In this document: positions 1 through 7,917 of the stretch, piece by piece
How the letters are laid out: every line of letters begins with the position of its first letter
How positions within the stretch are numbered: position 1 is the first letter of the stretch
Source: a virus
Strand: one strand, 5' to 3'
DNA length: 27,238 nt
IMG/VR virus record: IMGVR_UViG_3300042905_002238
Location: 1-27,238 of that record
Position numbers and translations under genes: made by a program
The notes under the pieces: model-generated
Seen by the model: only the letters and a program-made list of their open reading frames with translations
Told to the model about the DNA's origin: nothing
Databases searched by the model: none

Positions 1-1521
1 CTTGGAGATACTTCACTTTCACCAGTTCTTTTAGTTGATAGTCAACCAGGAACTACATTAGCAAATGGTCAACCATTCGGTGCAGTTGCTCCCAATAATC
101 CAAATGCTCCCACAACCCCATCAACTCCTTCCACACCAACAGTAACTGGAACCACAACATCTGATCAAGTCACAACATCCACATCAATTTCAAATGTTGT
201 AGCAACATCTCAAGTTACTTATAATGTAAGTAGTCTTGATGGAAATGGGTACGGTACAGTTCAGAACTACACTGATACTGTAGAAACTACAACTCCAGTT
301 ACAACAACCACTACAACCACAACACCAGTTACAACCACCACATATTCTGATGGTTCCACAACCACATCAAATGGAACTCCAGTTGTAACCACATCCACAT
401 CTAACGGAACATCAAGTTCACAAGTAACTGGAACAGTTCTGAACTATACTTCAACAATTGCTCCTTCCGTTTCTTCTGCAATTGCTGCATCACAAACACT
501 TCCAGCAGTTACAACTAAAGCATATAATTTTGAAGCAAGTGAATCTAGTGGAAAACAGCAAATCAAAAAGCAAACGGTGACGACTGTAACCACTCCAATG
601 GTTACGACCACAACCACAACTCCAGTTACCACAACTGTTTATGCTGATGGAACAACAACAGTAATCGACGGAACTCCATCATATTCTTATACTTATTCTA
701 ATGATGTTGCGGTATCAGATTCTTATGATTTTTACTTTGGTAGAGTGGATCAGTTAGAAGTTCTTGATGGAATCAATGATGGTATCAATGGACTTCTGAA
801 TCACGAACCAACCGCAGGTAAGCAAAGATTGAGAGTATTTGAGAACAACAGATTTGTTCAGTCTTATAATGCTGATGGTTATAATGCTGATTCTAAAATC
901 TTCGGTGGTGGGTTTGAGTTTGATGTAACCAAAGGTTGGACTCTTGGTGCTCAGTATAATAGAGTTAACACAAACCTCAATGGCGTTGACTCAAGCACAC
1001 AACAGAACAAAGACCATTTCGGTATATTCAGTGAACTCAGAGGTAATACACTGACTCTGAATACCAATGCTGCGATTGCGAACAGCAATTATAAGTACAA
1101 TAGAAATGTAGAAGGTGTCTTTAATAATGCTGGTGAAACAACTGGAACTGAGTGGTGGGTTTCTAATCGATTATATTGGCATCTTAATAAAGCAGTAAAA
1201 CCATTTATTGGTTATACTGTTCAAAATGTAAAGAGAAATGCATATAATGAAACTGGTTCCATTCAGTCTGCTAGAAGTGTTGATGGTCACAATCAAACAA
1301 CACATGTTGGTGAAGCAGGACTTAAATTAGAAACTCGTTTTGGTGGCAAGAAGAAAGATTTATTTGGTGTCAGTGTAGAAGGTGCTTATGGAACTGATAG
1401 TTCTTATGGTGTAAGTGCTTCTCTGGATTATAAAGAAATATTATTTGTTGAAGGTTCTCATGGTGTAAACAATGGAGTTACTAACAATTCTGTTGCTGCA
1501 AAAGTCAAGTTTAAGTTCTAA
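1..1521 (+). CDS. Thr-rich protein with C-terminal autotransporter-like beta-barrel (5' partial)
   Basis: The frame is open from base 1, so the gene starts upstream of the window; 506 residues are visible. The first ~230 residues are low-complexity Thr/Ser/Pro/Val-rich sequence containing two copies of a unit with the core TTTPVTTT-Y-DG-TTT (about nt 300-380 and 600-690). From about residue 240 the sequence becomes alternating polar/hydrophobic, Asn/Gly/Tyr-rich, like outer-membrane beta-strands, and it ends in KVKFKF, the terminal-Phe pattern of Gram-negative outer-membrane barrels. A Met at nt 577 is internal, not the start. Inference: an outer-membrane or virion surface protein with a Thr-rich stalk. 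A plain virion fibre is the alternative. Confidence 0.75.
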   Translation, partial: LGDTSLSPVLLVDSQPGTTLANGQPFGAVAPNNPNAPTTPSTPSTPTVTGTTTSDQVTTSTSISNVVATSQVTYNVSSLDGNGYGTVQNYTDTVETTTPVTTTTTTTTPVTTTTYSDGSTTTSNGTPVVTTSTSNGTSSSQVTGTVLNYTSTIAPSVSSAIAASQTLPAVTTKAYNFEASESSGKQQIKKQTVTTVTTPMVTTTTTTPVTTTVYADGTTTVIDGTPSYSYTYSNDVAVSDSYDFYFGRVDQLEVLDGINDGINGLLNHEPTAGKQRLRVFENNRFVQSYNADGYNADSKIFGGGFEFDVTKGWTLGAQYNRVNTNLNGVDSSTQQNKDHFGIFSELRGNTLTLNTNAAIANSNYKYNRNVEGVFNNAGETTGTEWWVSNRLYWHLNKAVKPFIGYTVQNVKRNAYNETGSIQSARSVDGHNQTTHVGEAGLKLETRFGGKKKDLFGVSVEGAYGTDSSYGVSASLDYKEILFVEGSHGVNNGVTNNSVAAKVKFKF

Positions 1522-1525
1522 AAAC

Positions 1526-1532
1526 CTAAATA
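1526..1532 (+). promoter_or_regulatory. Putative late promoter motif CTAAATA
   Basis: CTAAATA lies just after the stop of the beta-barrel gene and before the 1582-2963 gene group. It matches the late-promoter motif described for T4-like cyanophages, a relative of T4 TATAAATA. It was judged from the motif and position only. Confidence 0.5.
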
Positions 1533-1581
1533 AGAAGTACATCAATCATCAGGACTGATGGAAAAGAAAAAGGAAAACGCT

Positions 1582-1899
1582 ATGGGACAATTGATTCGTA
1601 TTTCGATTTTGAGTTGGTCTGCCGCACTTCTGACAGCATCGTATGCTGGGCTTCTTGCTAAAATGGATCCAACTTTTATCGCAACCGTTTTTACTGCCTC
1701 CGCTGCAACCTTTGGAATTAACACCATGAAGAAAGGTGGAGATGATGATGACCAAAAAGAGGAACCACGTAGGGAAGAAGTAGTTGCTGCTGCTCCACCA
1801 GAACCAGAAGCACCAGAAACTCTTGAAGCAAGAGTTGAAGCACTTGAAACTAAGGTGGAAGATGGTGAAGGTTACGTTCAACCCCGCACAGGAGCATAA
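1582..1899 (+). CDS. Small membrane protein with acidic C-terminal tail
   Basis: 105 residues. The N-terminal half has hydrophobic stretches (LSWSAALLTASYAGLLA, then ATVFTASAATFG), consistent with one or two membrane segments. The C-terminal half is highly charged and Pro/Glu-rich, with a probable short coiled coil (LEARVEALETKVEDGE). I chose ATG 1582 because an AGGA lies 7 nt upstream; an in-frame ATG at 1558 would add eight lysine-rich residues but has poor spacing. It resembles small conserved cyanophage membrane proteins. A holin-like role is conceivable from topology alone, but nothing proves it. The stop overlaps the next start (TAATG). Confidence 0.8.
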   Translation: MGQLIRISILSWSAALLTASYAGLLAKMDPTFIATVFTASAATFGINTMKKGGDDDDQKEEPRREEVVAAAPPEPEAPETLEARVEALETKVEDGEGYVQPRTGA

Positions 1900-2012
1900 T
1901 GTCCAAGTCTGCTAATAAAGGTAAGAAAGGTTCTGCTGGAGGAAAACAATCCAAGCAGAACCAGGGTAATGCTACTGCTAAAAAGGCAAAGAATGGTGGT
2001 AAGAAAAAATGA
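1899..2012 (+). CDS. Tiny Lys/Gly-rich basic protein
   Basis: 37 residues, beginning MSKSANKGKK and composed almost wholly of Lys, Gly, Ser, Ala, Gln and Asn. The ATG overlaps the previous stop as TAATG, indicating translational coupling. No fold or hydrophobic core is expected; the composition suggests a disordered nucleic-acid-binding or packaged basic peptide (inference). Coupling and the clean stop 13 nt before the next start support a real gene. Confidence 0.65.
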   Translation: MSKSANKGKKGSAGGKQSKQNQGNATAKKAKNGGKKK

Positions 2013-2025
2013 TTTATGAGGTATT

Positions 2026-2220
2026 ATGCCACGCGAATGGAATACTCCAATTCGGGAACCCTGGAATCCTGTAATTAAAAAGTGCCTTGATGCTGTCGAT
2101 GAACACATCAAGGCATATATTAAATCGGGAGATGACTGGCACTTATCACAAGCAGAAATATTAAGAAAATATGTAAAAGATTTGAAGGTCTGGATACATA
2201 AACAAGAGGGAAGAGAATGA
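2026..2220 (+). CDS. Small conserved hypothetical protein
   Basis: 64 residues, Trp-rich at the N-terminus (PREWNTPIREPWNP) followed by two probable amphipathic helices rich in Lys/Asp/Glu. A GAGG sequence sits about 6 nt before the ATG. The end overlaps the next gene by ATGA. No signal peptide or catalytic motif is seen. It resembles a short hypothetical protein common in cyanomyoviruses; function unknown. Confidence 0.8.
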   Translation: MPREWNTPIREPWNPVIKKCLDAVDEHIKAYIKSGDDWHLSQAEILRKYVKDLKVWIHKQEGRE

Positions 2221-2963
2221 AGAAACTCTTTGCAGCATTTGGTTTATCATTAACTCTGGCATTTCCCGCATTTGCTAGTTCATTAGAAAAGAAACAACCA
2301 ACAGTTCCAGCATACAGCCTTGCAGCGATGGGTTGTATGATACTCAGAGAATGTACAGAAGGAGTCGAACAACTTACACCAGAATCTGCATTTTTATCTG
2401 GTAAAGAGTTTGATACCTTTCGATCCGAAATCAAATCTATTCTAGTAGCACTCAACAAATTGGATGTCCCAGTTTATGTTGGTCCTAGTAGATACTTTAC
2501 ACCAAGAACGATAGGTTTATATAAACCAGAATATAATCGTTTCTTCATTAACGAAAGTCTTATTCAAGACCCTAGAGAGTTTCTGGGAACTCTAAGACAT
2601 GAAGGATGGCACACTGTTCAGGATTGTATGGGTGGTGGATTGAAAACATCTTTTATGGCACAAGTTCATCAAGATTCTGAGATTCCTGCTTGGGTGATGA
2701 AGACGACTAAACTTGCTTATGAATCTATGGGTCAAAGTCGTGCTGTTCCTTGGGAAGCAGATGCCAACTGGGCAGAAGAACAATTAAATCAAACTGCCAA
2801 ATACTTGGAGATGTGTGCTAAAGGACCACTGTGGGAACAGGTAAGACCTACTCCAATGACGATGGAGTGGTTGATTGGTTGTGGATGGATGAATCCACAA
2901 GAAGGTTATAAGGAATATACACCAAATAAAAAGTCAGATTACTGTGTGGAGGGTAAATACTAA
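2217..2963 (+). CDS. Exported HExxH zinc-metallopeptidase-like protein
   Basis: 248 residues. Residues 1-20 form a classical signal peptide (KK, hydrophobic core, AFA cleavage region), so the product should leave the cytoplasm. Residues 128-132 read HEGWH, an exact HExxH zinc-binding motif within a helix-like stretch. WEADANWAEE at about 179-188 offers a glutamate third ligand (E180), the gluzincin arrangement. Cysteines at about 40, 46, 137 and 200 could form disulfides outside the cytoplasm. It starts by ATGA overlap with the upstream gene. Inference: a periplasmic protease acting on envelope proteins during lysis or entry. The family is not identified. Confidence 0.75.
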   Translation: MKKLFAAFGLSLTLAFPAFASSLEKKQPTVPAYSLAAMGCMILRECTEGVEQLTPESAFLSGKEFDTFRSEIKSILVALNKLDVPVYVGPSRYFTPRTIGLYKPEYNRFFINESLIQDPREFLGTLRHEGWHTVQDCMGGGLKTSFMAQVHQDSEIPAWVMKTTKLAYESMGQSRAVPWEADANWAEEQLNQTAKYLEMCAKGPLWEQVRPTPMTMEWLIGCGWMNPQEGYKEYTPNKKSDYCVEGKY

Positions 2964-2966
2964 ATA
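2960..2966 (+). promoter_or_regulatory. Putative late promoter motif CTAAATA
   Basis: CTAAATA overlaps the stop codon of the metallopeptidase-like gene and lies 22 nt before the ATG at 2988, a spacing similar to the other copies. It could drive the 2988 gene and the large structural gene that follows. Confidence 0.5.
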
Positions 2967-2987
2967 TAATATAATGGATTGTTTCAG

Positions 2988-3308
2988 ATGAAATCTTTCA
3001 AACAATTTTTGTCAGAAAGTGTAACGATTGCTGGAGATTTTAACGGCAATCTTTATATTAATAATTCAGAACCACAAACACAACAAGTTGGGGAAGAATA
3101 CTCTGCGGATATTATGTGGAAGGGTAATCTTTATAGACTTGATTTAGTCTCCAAAAATGGAATTCCTTCAAAGAGGGATTTGGGAGAACAACTTCAAGGT
3201 GAATATCCAGGTGCTGTAGTTCATCAAATTTATCCAGCAGAAGAAAAAAACTTCAATATTAAAAATACAAAAAGATACCACCCCTCAAAATTAGAATGGA
3301 TTGATTGA
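2988..3308 (+). CDS. Small protein with T4-like capsid-targeting N-terminus
   Basis: 106 residues from ATG 2988; a TTG three codons upstream is a weaker start. The N-terminus MKSFKQFLSES closely resembles the T4 capsid targeting sequence found on internal proteins IPI-III and Alt (MKTYQEFIAEA), which sends proteins into the prohead and is then cleaved by the prohead protease after Glu. The remainder is a compact domain with no motif I recognise. Being directly upstream of a virion structural gene fits a packaged internal protein. The targeting function is inferred from the peptide only. Confidence 0.75.
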   Translation: MKSFKQFLSESVTIAGDFNGNLYINNSEPQTQQVGEEYSADIMWKGNLYRLDLVSKNGIPSKRDLGEQLQGEYPGAVVHQIYPAEEKNFNIKNTKRYHPSKLEWID

Positions 3309-3311
3309 TTT

Positions 3312-4913
3312 ATGGCACAGTGGAATATACAAAATCAAGATTATTTAAATCAAGAAAGATCTTTATTTGAAGTTAATAATATTGCAACTAAAGATGGTCA
3401 ACCAGTTAGTGTTGACAATCCATTTCCAGTATCTCTTGGAAGTTCTAGTATTACAATTAATGGTGATATTAGTATTCCTGGAATAGTAACTGTTACAAGT
3501 ACACCAGAAAATCCAATTCATTCCCATATAGTTGAAGTTGGAACCAGTGGTGCATTAACAACACCATATCTTCCAGTCGGTATTTCTACATTACTGAATA
3601 CTGTAGGTATTGGAACCACTGGACAAGTATCAATTAACCTCAATAATTCACCAGTCAGCACCACAAATCCATTTCCAGTTACAGGAACTGTTGATATCGA
3701 ATTACCACCAATAGCAACAGATGCATTTGGTAGGCAGAGGATGTCTACTCCACTCACTCTCTTTGATTCATCTCACAGATATAGAGACAATAATCTTTGG
3801 AGTGGTTTAGTTGTTGGTACTGGTTCAACAGTTGGATTTTCGACAGCACAAGGTTTGATTAATATGACTGTTGGTGTTGGAAGCACCGCATCAATCATCA
3901 GAGAAACTACAAAAGTATTCTCTTATCAACCAGGAAAATCATTACAGGTATTGAATACGTTTGTAATGAATCCAACAAAATCAAATCTTCGTCAAAGAGT
4001 AGGATACTTTGGTGCAGATAATGGGATGTATTTAGAACTTGATGGAAGTAATTTATATTTTGTAGAAAGAACATATGTTCCAGGAATTACAACAGAAACA
4101 AGAGTATCACAAGCAAGTTGGAATGTTGATACGATGCTTGGTCCTGGGCATCTCAATCCATCTGGTGTCACATTAGATATCAGCAAAGCACAAATTATGT
4201 GGATGGATATTGAATGGTTGGGACTTGGAACGGTAAGACTAGGATTTGTAGTTGATGGTAAGTTTATTCACTGCCACTCATTCCATCACGCAAATCTTAT
4301 CAATACAACTTATATCACAACAGCATCATTACCTTTGAGATATGAGATTGCAAATACTGGAATTACAACGAGTGCGAGCACATTAAAACAAGTTTGTTCT
4401 ACTGTAATTTCAGAGGGTGGTTATGAACTTCGTGGATTGCAGCAAGCAGCAGGAACACCTGTTCAAACACCAGTTGATTTAACAACTGCAGGAACTTATT
4501 ATACTGTTTTATCAATTCGTCTTAAAGCAACGCCAAATAGATTGGATGCAATTGTAATTATGACTGCACTTTCAATTCTTGGTATTACAAACAATGCAGT
4601 TTATAACTGGCAAGTAAGAGCAACAGGAACATCTGTTGGTGGAACTTGGGTCGATGCTGGTATTGATAGTTCTGTGGAATATAAAATTGATGGTGGAACT
4701 TATACTGGTGGAAGAATATTAGCATCTGGATATTTGTACGGGTCTAATCAAGGTTCAACACCAGTTGATATTCTTAAAGAGGCATTATTTAAGTTTCAGT
4801 TGGAAAGGGATGCATTAACAGGAACACCTTATGAACTTTCTCTCGTTGCTTCTTCCAATTCTAATGGTGCAGATATTCACGGGTCTATGGACTGGGAAGA
4901 GATTAGTAGGTAA
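3312..4913 (+). CDS. Virion structural protein (AFGRQR family)
   Basis: 533 residues, rich in Thr, Ser, Gly, Val and Ile with few charged residues, typical of beta-structured virion proteins. Around residues 137-153 it has DAFGRQRMSTPLTLFDS, a signature (AFGRxRxSxPxTLFD) seen in many myovirus structural proteins. N-terminal repeats of the type (D/T)NPFPV occur twice (about residues 36 and 119). The central and C-terminal parts resemble lectin/jelly-roll strands (for example GYELRGLQQAAGTPV). It starts 3 nt after the upstream stop and is probably co-expressed late. The exact position in the particle (neck, baseplate or fibre) cannot be told from sequence. Confidence 0.85.
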   Translation: MAQWNIQNQDYLNQERSLFEVNNIATKDGQPVSVDNPFPVSLGSSSITINGDISIPGIVTVTSTPENPIHSHIVEVGTSGALTTPYLPVGISTLLNTVGIGTTGQVSINLNNSPVSTTNPFPVTGTVDIELPPIATDAFGRQRMSTPLTLFDSSHRYRDNNLWSGLVVGTGSTVGFSTAQGLINMTVGVGSTASIIRETTKVFSYQPGKSLQVLNTFVMNPTKSNLRQRVGYFGADNGMYLELDGSNLYFVERTYVPGITTETRVSQASWNVDTMLGPGHLNPSGVTLDISKAQIMWMDIEWLGLGTVRLGFVVDGKFIHCHSFHHANLINTTYITTASLPLRYEIANTGITTSASTLKQVCSTVISEGGYELRGLQQAAGTPVQTPVDLTTAGTYYTVLSIRLKATPNRLDAIVIMTALSILGITNNAVYNWQVRATGTSVGGTWVDAGIDSSVEYKIDGGTYTGGRILASGYLYGSNQGSTPVDILKEALFKFQLERDALTGTPYELSLVASSNSNGADIHGSMDWEEISR

Positions 4914-4918
4914 TTATT

Positions 4919-5071
4919 ATGAGTGAGTTTCCTTGGGGTGTTGTAATATTATTATCCTGCGGACTTGCCTTTACTGCATATATCATTTACTACATATTAA
5001 GGTTAGCATTTGAGGAAATGAAAGATGAAGAACCTAGCGATCATTCTGTCAGCGACAAGTCTAGCGATTAG
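4919..5071 (+). CDS. 50-residue single-pass membrane protein
   Basis: It starts MSEFPWGVV, has one strongly hydrophobic segment (about residues 8-31, Tyr-rich end IIYYILRLA) and an acidic Ser/Asp-rich tail. It starts 5 nt after the structural gene and overlaps the next gene in another frame by 47 nt. Short inner-membrane proteins at this kind of position are common in cyanophages; function unknown. Confidence 0.7.
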   Translation: MSEFPWGVVILLSCGLAFTAYIIYYILRLAFEEMKDEEPSDHSVSDKSSD

Positions 5072-5237
5072 TGGAGCACTTTGTTATGGTGCTTATGTAA
5101 CTTATCAGAAAGCACAGAAGATTCTTAACAACCCAGAAGAGTTTGTTGGTGCCGTTGTAGAGAAGCAGGTTAATAAGGCATTTGAAAAACTACCTATTCC
5201 CAAACTAAATACTGAGAAGTTTAAATTACCATTCTAA
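5025..5237 (+). CDS. Small membrane-anchored protein
   Basis: 70 residues: an N-terminal hydrophobic helix (about 4-27, AIILSATSLAISGALCYGAY) followed by a charged region ending in KFKLPF. GAGGAA 7 nt upstream of ATG 5025 fixes the start. It overlaps the previous gene by 47 nt in a different frame and the nuclease gene by TAATG. It is probably an inner-membrane protein facing the periplasm or cytoplasm through a short helical tail. Function unknown. Confidence 0.75.
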   Translation: MKNLAIILSATSLAISGALCYGAYVTYQKAQKILNNPEEFVGAVVEKQVNKAFEKLPIPKLNTEKFKLPF

Positions 5238-5653
5238 TGGCTGACAAAGATCCTTACGTCTATAGAATACGTTCAGTTCACAAGGTAGTAGATGGCGACA
5301 CTATTGACGCTGACATTGATTTGGGTTTTGATATCTCCCTTACTAAGCGAATTCGTCTTGCTGGTATCGATACCCCAGAGAGCAGGACAACTGATGCGTA
5401 TGAAAAGAAACTTGGTCTCGAAGTTAAAGATTGGCTCAAAGAAAGACTAAAATTTGCTAAAGATATTTTAATCAAAACAGAACTACCTGATAGTACCGAA
5501 AAGTATGGTCGTATCATTGGTCATCTATATGTCAATGGTGAAGAGATTTCCATCAACAATCAAATGATTACTGAAGGTTATGCTTGGGAATATGATGGTG
5601 GAACAAAGAAGAAAGATTTCGACCTACTTCTATCAAAAAGAAAGTCGAGCTGA
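5237..5653 (+). CDS. Staphylococcal-nuclease-like (SNase) endonuclease
   Basis: 138 residues covering one SNase OB-fold domain. Catalytic features are visible: VVDGDT (D21) near the N-terminus, RLAGIDTPE (R40, D45, E48) and KYGRIIG (R92), matching R35, D40, E43 and R87 of S. aureus nuclease. It lacks a signal peptide, so it likely acts in the host cytoplasm, for example in host DNA degradation and nucleotide recycling (inference). The start overlaps the previous stop (TAATG). The 3' end overlaps the convergent gene by 21 nt. Confidence 0.92.
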   Translation: MADKDPYVYRIRSVHKVVDGDTIDADIDLGFDISLTKRIRLAGIDTPESRTTDAYEKKLGLEVKDWLKERLKFAKDILIKTELPDSTEKYGRIIGHLYVNGEEISINNQMITEGYAWEYDGGTKKKDFDLLLSKRKSS

Positions 5654-6502
5654 TAACTTCTTAGCAATCTTTTTAGGTGGGGCATAGAGACCTTTAAATC
5701 TCTCTTGCCCCTCTTTTGTGAATTTATCTTTCATTACATCATCAATAATAATTTTATTGTCCATTTCATAGTAAGCATTGGTCTCTACTTGGTCGCGGAT
5801 ATACTGCTCTACGTTATCTGTCTGCGCTACTAAGCGGGTGCCATCTGCAGAGTATTCAAATATATCAACATGTCCACCGTCTGACATGACATAATGTAGA
5901 ACAGGTTTAACTTGTTTAATTTTAATTTTAAATTTGTTTTTTGTTGCTTCTCTAATCAATGGTTCAGCAGCGTTTTTAACTACATTTAAAACTGTTGTTG
6001 ATGCCATTGTAGCAGCAGTGGTTACTACTGCGACAGCACCAGCCGTAGCAACAAGAGAAGGGTCAGGTAAATTAATATCGACTCCATAAACACTAAAAGA
6101 TGGTGTTGTTTTTGGTTTATCCGCTGGTATCTCAGCAATAGGTGTTTGTGTGGGAGGGGTTTGAGTAACTTGAGGCAGTTGAGGTGGGGGGGTAGAGTCT
6201 GGAAGTCCTCTATTTTTTGCTGCATCTTCTTGTGCCTGCTTTTCTTTATCCGCCCTTACAGCAGCATCAAACTCTTCTTGTGTAGGTACATTAATAATTG
6301 GATATTTAATAGAAGTATTTGGCATTTCAAATACTGGAAGTGCCATTCCACGAACAACAGGAACTTCTACACTACGAAGAACTGGTGGTTCTATTGTTGA
6401 AATAACACTAGGACCATTAATACCAACTTTTGGTACTTCGTTGGTATTAGTTTTTATATTGGCAATTCCATTTGCATTACTTATTGGTGGTATGAGATCC
6501 AT
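5633..6502 (-). CDS. Conserved hypothetical protein, Pro/Val-rich with hydrophobic helix
   Basis: 289 residues. The N-terminal ~95 residues are rich in Pro, Val, Ile and Asn. A charged, probably helical stretch follows (QEEFDAAVRADKEKQAQEDA), then a Pro/Gln/Thr linker (PPPQLPQVTQTPPTQTP), a hydrophobic Ala/Val/Thr segment (about residues 148-175) and a basic/acidic C-terminal domain. No enzyme motif is seen. It is the last of four overlapping minus-strand genes and its 3' end overlaps the convergent nuclease gene. A membrane-associated or virion-linked protein is likely; function unknown. Confidence 0.75.
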   Translation of the reverse strand: MDLIPPISNANGIANIKTNTNEVPKVGINGPSVISTIEPPVLRSVEVPVVRGMALPVFEMPNTSIKYPIINVPTQEEFDAAVRADKEKQAQEDAAKNRGLPDSTPPPQLPQVTQTPPTQTPIAEIPADKPKTTPSFSVYGVDINLPDPSLVATAGAVAVVTTAATMASTTVLNVVKNAAEPLIREATKNKFKIKIKQVKPVLHYVMSDGGHVDIFEYSADGTRLVAQTDNVEQYIRDQVETNAYYEMDNKIIIDDVMKDKFTKEGQERFKGLYAPPKKIAKKLSARLSF

Positions 6503-7064
6503 TTGGATACCTCACAACTACGTCGGCACAGATTTTATGGTAGGGACTTTCTGGATGAAATGTAATACCAGACTTGATTGCCTCACCACACTTTAAAAGT
6601 CTTACTAATTCAAAATCAAGTCTTGCTTTATCTGATTCAGCATTTTGTCTTTTGATTTCTGACCTTGCTCTTTCTTTACAAAGTTCTGTTAGTCCCCCAT
6701 CCAAAGGGAAGTTAAATCCCATACTGACACCAGCGTTACCATTATGGGATTGGAATGTTGATGGGTCTTGACTACCATTCATACTTCCCAATACAAATGG
6801 GGAAAAACTCATGGTTGGTCCTTGACAACTTACACCTCCACCATAAGTGTTGACTGCATAAGGACCTTGTAACACCTGCACGGCCTGGTTTGTAACATTA
6901 CCAGTAGCAGATGCTGAAGGTCCTGCAATATTTGTATTAGAAGGTGCTTGTTGTGCTTTACTTCTGGTAGAACCTGCAAGTGTTAATACTAAAATGGTTG
7001 CTACTGCGTAAAGACTGATATTGATGTAGTTGTTGATTGGGTTTCTGTGGTGCGATCTATCCAT
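6477..7064 (-). CDS. Membrane-anchored or secreted hypothetical protein
   Basis: 195 residues. A hydrophobic segment at about 16-32 (ISLYAVATILVLTLAGS) ending near SKAQQA could be an uncleaved anchor or a signal peptide. The middle is Gly/Ser/Asn-rich. The C-terminal third has a charged helix (ELCKERARSEIKRQNAESDK) and paired cysteines. It overlaps the upstream gene by 64 nt and the downstream gene by 26 nt, an unusually deep overlap, so a later start is possible. No known domain recognised. Confidence 0.7.
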   Translation of the reverse strand: MDRSHHRNPINNYINISLYAVATILVLTLAGSTRSKAQQAPSNTNIAGPSASATGNVTNQAVQVLQGPYAVNTYGGGVSCQGPTMSFSPFVLGSMNGSQDPSTFQSHNGNAGVSMGFNFPLDGGLTELCKERARSEIKRQNAESDKARLDFELVRLLKCGEAIKSGITFHPESPYHKICADVVVRYPNGSHTTNK

Positions 7065-7366
7065 GTTTCCTTTGCCACTCCAGGACCGAGATAAGTCTCA
7101 CTAAACTGGAAGGGAGCACCTTGATTCATAATACTGTAGTTTGCTCCTTGTTGAGGAGTGCCAGGAATGTTAATATTAGTTCCAGTCACAGTATAAGATG
7201 TGCCAGTTGCATATTCAACTTGGCGAATTGTTTCTATAACTTTTGTAGTTGATTCAGTTGTTGCGTTGATTGTACCTCTAGTAAAATTAGGCACAACAGT
7301 ATTAGCCATAGCAGGAGTACAAATGACTCCCGCTGCTAAAAGCAAGACGGGAGTTAGATGTCTCAT
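7001..7366 (-). CDS. Secreted small protein, paralog of the 7363-7824 product
   Basis: 121 residues with a signal peptide (MRHLTPVLLLAAGVICTPAMA, cleavage after AMA). The mature part is Thr/Asn-rich and contains SYTVTGTNIN and APFQFSETY, matching SYSASGTNIQ and QAFSFSESF in the neighbouring product with the same spacing and an intervening GANY/GTYD turn. The pair therefore look like tandem duplicates. Coupled to the upstream gene by a 4-nt overlap. Probably periplasmic or cell-surface; function unknown. Confidence 0.75.
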   Translation of the reverse strand: MRHLTPVLLLAAGVICTPAMANTVVPNFTRGTINATTESTTKVIETIRQVEYATGTSYTVTGTNINIPGTPQQGANYSIMNQGAPFQFSETYLGPGVAKETWIDRTTETQSTTTSISVFTQ

Positions 7367-7824
7367 TTGAATACGCTTAACTCAATACTACGTTGTGCAG
7401 TTGCGGTGGTTCCAGGACCACCAGCAGTGACTGTAGGAACACCAGTAGGTGATAATGTACCAGCGAGAGAACCTTTGTCTCCTGCTAACTGAGTAACAGA
7501 ATCCCCATAAAGGTTGGGAGAAGCAATAACTCCACCACTGACCGACTGAGTGGTGACTGGCGTATCAGCAGCATTGAAAGATTCTGAGAAACTGAATGCT
7601 TGACCTGCTGTATTGATATCATAAGTTCCAGCACCATTCACTCCACCAAAGGAGGTTGATTGAATATTTGTACCTGAAGCAGAATAAGATGCTCCAATTC
7701 GAGTTGATTGTACCGCAGCACCCTGAACATTTAGTTGAACAGAATCAGTAATTCTTGATGTAATTTCAGCAGCACTTGCAGGAGTAATGAAGAATAACGA
7801 AAAAACTAGAAGAAGTCTTTTCAT
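7363..7824 (-). CDS. Secreted small protein, first gene of minus-strand operon
   Basis: 153 residues: signal peptide (MKRLLLVFSLFFITPASA) followed by a Ser/Thr/Gly-rich, probably beta-structured mature part. Shared blocks with the next gene are ASYSASGTNIQ and GQAFSFSESF; it has an extra C-terminal Gly/Thr/Pro-rich stretch. A CTAAATA motif on the minus strand, 27 nt upstream of the ATG, suggests late expression of this gene and the three that follow. The product is exported; a role in the envelope or as a virion decoration is inference only. Confidence 0.8.
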   Translation of the reverse strand: MKRLLLVFSLFFITPASAAEITSRITDSVQLNVQGAAVQSTRIGASYSASGTNIQSTSFGGVNGAGTYDINTAGQAFSFSESFNAADTPVTTQSVSGGVIASPNLYGDSVTQLAGDKGSLAGTLSPTGVPTVTAGGPGTTATAQRSIELSVFK

Positions 7825-7850
7825 TTTTCTTAAGTAGTAAACACTACTGT

Positions 7851-7857
7851 TATTTAG
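7851..7857 (-). promoter_or_regulatory. Putative late promoter motif CTAAATA (minus strand)
   Basis: TATTTAG on the plus strand reads CTAAATA on the minus strand, 27 nt before the start of the minus-strand operon (7824 down to 5633). Confidence 0.5.
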
Positions 7858-7882
7858 GTGGTATTTGTTTTAAATTGAATTC

Positions 7883-7911
7883 TTGACAAAATCTAAATAA
7901 TAACTTATTAT
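7883..7911 (+). promoter_or_regulatory. Sigma70-type promoter overlapped by CTAAATA
   Basis: TTGACA at 7883-7888, a 17-bp spacer, and TATTAT at 7906-7911. The spacer itself holds CTAAATA (7893-7899), so an early/middle and a late signal may share the site. The predicted start near 7918 falls on the first base of the hairpin described next. Confidence 0.55.
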
Positions 7912-7917
7912 GCAGGG

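Noticed and set aside
577-1521. Treating Met 577 as the start of the first gene
   Set aside because: The frame is open to base 1 with the same Thr-rich composition, so the gene is 5' truncated.
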